6,010 nucleotides of DNA from a bacterium. GTDB taxonomy: Bacteria; UBA9089; CG2-30-40-21. Numbering within the stretch: the first letter of the stretch is position 1; each line of letters opens with the position of its first letter. The translations under genes were made by a program, and so were the position numbers. The stretch spans positions 1-6,010 of the forward strand of contig JASEHA010000151.1 in NCBI GenBank assembly GCA_030018795.1, in the 5' to 3' direction. Positions 4,299-6,010 of the stretch are shown here, piece after piece. The notes under the pieces are model-generated. The model was not told the origin of the DNA and did no database searches. It saw nothing but the letters and a program-made list of their open reading frames with translations.

Positions 4299-5860
4299 GT
4301 AAATTTGCTGATTTTGGTTTGAGCAAGGAGATGCTTCAGACAATTTCAAACATGGGCTTTGAGGAGCCTACACCTATTCAGGAAAAGGCTATTCCTGTTA
4401 TTATGCAGGGAAATGATATGATCGGACAGGCTCAGACAGGTACAGGCAAGACAGCAGCATTTGGCATACCTGTTGTTGAAAGGATTGACCGGGGGATATT
4501 TCCTGTTCAGGCAATCATCCTGACCCCTACCAGAGAGCTTGCCATTCAGGTTGCTGAAGAGATGAACAAGATTGGTAAGTTGAACAGGGTCTTTGCCTTC
4601 CCGGTATACGGTGGTTCATCCATAGAGAGGCAGATAAGAATGCTTCAAAGAGGGGTGCATGTTGTCGTTGGAACACCTGGCAGGGTTATTGACCATATAG
4701 AAAGGGACACCCTTAAGCTTAATGATGTTAAGGTAGTCATCCTGGATGAGGCCGATGAGATGCTTGATATGGGTTTTAAGGATGACATAACCACTATATT
4801 AAGCAACACCCCGAAACAGAGGCAGACGCTTTTATTTTCAGCAACAATGCCTGAGCCAATACTGAGGATAACCAAGCAGTATATGGTATCTCCTGAAAAG
4901 ATTACGATAAGCACAAATATACTCACCGCACCAAAGATAGACCAGATATTTTATGAGATAAGTGAAGCAGACAAGGTGGATGCACTTACAAGGCTTATAG
5001 ATGCAGAGGATTCTGATTTGTTTCTTGTGTTCTGTCATACCAAAAGAGAGGTGGACGATGTTGCCGCAAGCCTTAAAAACAGGGGGTATGATGCAGAGAC
5101 GATTCACGGCGACTTCAATCAGTCTCAAAGAGAAGCTGTTATGAAAAGGTTCAAAAATAACATGATAGATGTTCTTGTCGCAACAGATGTTGCTGCCAGA
5201 GGGCTGGATATAAGCAATATATCGCATGTTGTTAATTACAGCATACCTCAAAATCCTGAGGCATATATACACAGGATAGGCAGGACAGGAAGAGCCGGCA
5301 AGAGTGGTGTTGCCATAACATTTGTGACACCAAGAGAGGATAGACAGCTGAGGCTCATTCAGGCTGTTGCCAAGACAAAGATAAAGAGGGGCAAACTGCC
5401 CAGCCTTACGGATGTAATTAATGCCAGGATTGAGACACTGAAGGAAAAGATTCAAGAGTTTATCGATGATAAGAAGTTTGATACATATCTTGAATTGGCA
5501 GATAAGATTACAGAAGGGATTACGCCTGCTGAGGCAGTAGCAGCCCTTTTGAAATTTCAATTGGAGGGATTTACAAAAGAGGAATCGGTTCAGGAGGATA
5601 CAGGTGCTGCACCCGGTATGGTTAGATTGTTTATGAATGTAGGCAGGCAGCAGAAGATAAATGCAGGTGATATTGTTCGGGCAATCGCTGACAAGGCAAG
5701 CATAGCTGGTAAATCTATAGGGAGTATAAGTATATTCGATACATTTACATTTGTTGAGGTTCCAAAGGAGAATGCAGAAAAGGTGTTAGAGGTCATGCAC
5801 CAGAGTATGCTGTCAGGTAAAAAGGTTGCTGTGGCAAAGGCAAGACCAAGGGTGGGATAA
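4295..5860 (+). CDS. deaD: DEAD-box ATP-dependent RNA helicase, DeaD/CsdA type
   Basis: The 521-residue protein unwinds short RNA duplexes with ATP and, in this subgroup, helps ribosome assembly and cold-stress RNA remodelling. Every helicase motif is intact: Q motif GFEEPTPIQ (21-29), Walker A AQTGTGKT (46-53), PTREL (78-82), GG (106-107), TPGR (127-130), DEAD (151-154), SAT (182-184), ATDVAARGLD (296-305) and HRIGRTGR (326-333). Residues about 345-435 match the connecting region of DeaD, and residues about 442-517 form a DbpA-type RNA-binding domain (from GMVRLFMNVG through IFDTFTFVEVP). The basic, Gly-rich tail of E. coli DeaD is missing. GAGGAG at 4278-4283 is the likely ribosome binding site, at a rather long 11-base spacing, which fits help from translational coupling with the small ORF. 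No terminator is apparent after the stop. Confidence 0.96.
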   Translation: MSKFADFGLSKEMLQTISNMGFEEPTPIQEKAIPVIMQGNDMIGQAQTGTGKTAAFGIPVVERIDRGIFPVQAIILTPTRELAIQVAEEMNKIGKLNRVFAFPVYGGSSIERQIRMLQRGVHVVVGTPGRVIDHIERDTLKLNDVKVVILDEADEMLDMGFKDDITTILSNTPKQRQTLLFSATMPEPILRITKQYMVSPEKITISTNILTAPKIDQIFYEISEADKVDALTRLIDAEDSDLFLVFCHTKREVDDVAASLKNRGYDAETIHGDFNQSQREAVMKRFKNNMIDVLVATDVAARGLDISNISHVVNYSIPQNPEAYIHRIGRTGRAGKSGVAITFVTPREDRQLRLIQAVAKTKIKRGKLPSLTDVINARIETLKEKIQEFIDDKKFDTYLELADKITEGITPAEAVAALLKFQLEGFTKEESVQEDTGAAPGMVRLFMNVGRQQKINAGDIVRAIADKASIAGKSIGSISIFDTFTFVEVPKENAEKVLEVMHQSMLSGKKVAVAKARPRVG

Positions 5861-5914
5861 AAGGGATGCGGAAGTATAAGGGAAAGATTTTTATCACTCG
5901 ATGTTCAAGTTTTT

Positions 5915-6010
5915 ACTGGTGACCAAGACAAAGGCACCAGAGCACCAGTCACCATGACACCGTGAGAAACTGATATTTGATGAAAAAAGGATTGCGACCG
6001 ACTGGTGCAC
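5915..6010. repeat. CACCAGT / ACTGGTG repeat cluster downstream of the helicase
   Basis: ACTGGTG occurs at 5915-5921 and 6001-6007. Its inverse CACCAGT is at 5943-5949, and a further CACCAG is at 5935-5940, making a direct pair GCACCAGA/GCACCAGT at 5934-5949. GCACCAGTC (5942-5950) is an exact 9-bp inverse of GACTGGTGC (6000-6008). The cluster continues off the right edge. Nothing else is recognised between 5861 and 6010. Confidence 0.55.

Noticed and set aside
4838..5560. 240-codon minus-strand frame
   Set aside because: It is antisense to the helicase, whose motifs are fully intact on the plus strand; the Cys-rich product is a mirror of helicase codons.
5866..5922. 18-codon frame after the helicase (MRKYKGKIF...)
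   Set aside because: Too short, no conserved features, and only an unremarkable purine-rich lead-in from the helicase end.

Overview
The window is bacterial chromosomal DNA, moderately AT-rich, most plausibly from an uncultured lineage. The clues are a fused cytidylate kinase/acyltransferase gene, a lipoprotein resembling the DUF6599 group that I associate with Planctomycetes, Omnitrophota and neighbouring candidate phyla, and intergenic DNA crowded with short palindromes and motif-shuffled repeats. The phylum cannot be fixed from this sequence. A Firmicutes-like order (cmk, plsC, ispH) is visible, but the rpsA-type gene that often follows is absent.

Layout. Positions 58-975 hold no convincing gene but are full of structure: a copy of a dispersed repeat family near the left edge, a perfect 28-nt palindrome (234-261), a near-perfect dyad containing a DnaA-box-like 9-mer (273-291), a 146-bp element with 25-bp inverted ends around an 18-bp tandem repeat (417-562), a foldback (598-704) and a 21-bp GC-rich stem (740-804). 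A good sigma70-type promoter (858-886) then leads into the genes. At the extreme left a minus-strand reading frame with a good ribosome binding site may be the first 19 codons of a divergent gene.

From 976 to 5860 everything reads rightward: the cmk-plsC fusion (976-2343), ispH (2390-3223), a DUF6599-like lipoprotein (3328-4221), a 26-codon small ORF (4218-4298) and a DeaD-type DEAD-box RNA helicase (4295-5860). The small ORF overlaps both neighbours by the four bases ATGA. The stop codons of the fusion gene and of ispH are both the first bases of copies of the same dispersed repeat family. The last 150 bp carry CACCAGT-type inverted and direct repeats.

How the genes fit together. CMP is released when phospholipid head groups are attached to CDP-diacylglycerol and again in the MEP isoprenoid pathway at the IspF step. 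Cmk recycles CMP toward CTP, PlsC makes the phosphatidic acid that consumes CTP at the CdsA step, and IspH ends the MEP pathway. The first two genes can therefore be read as a membrane-lipid and CMP-recycling unit (inference). The lipoprotein and helicase have no evident metabolic tie to them and may simply share the transcript. I see no defence system, CRISPR array, tRNA, rRNA or intact transposase. The most unusual items are the double-overlap small ORF, the repeat family that supplies stop codons, and the layered repeat region upstream of cmk.
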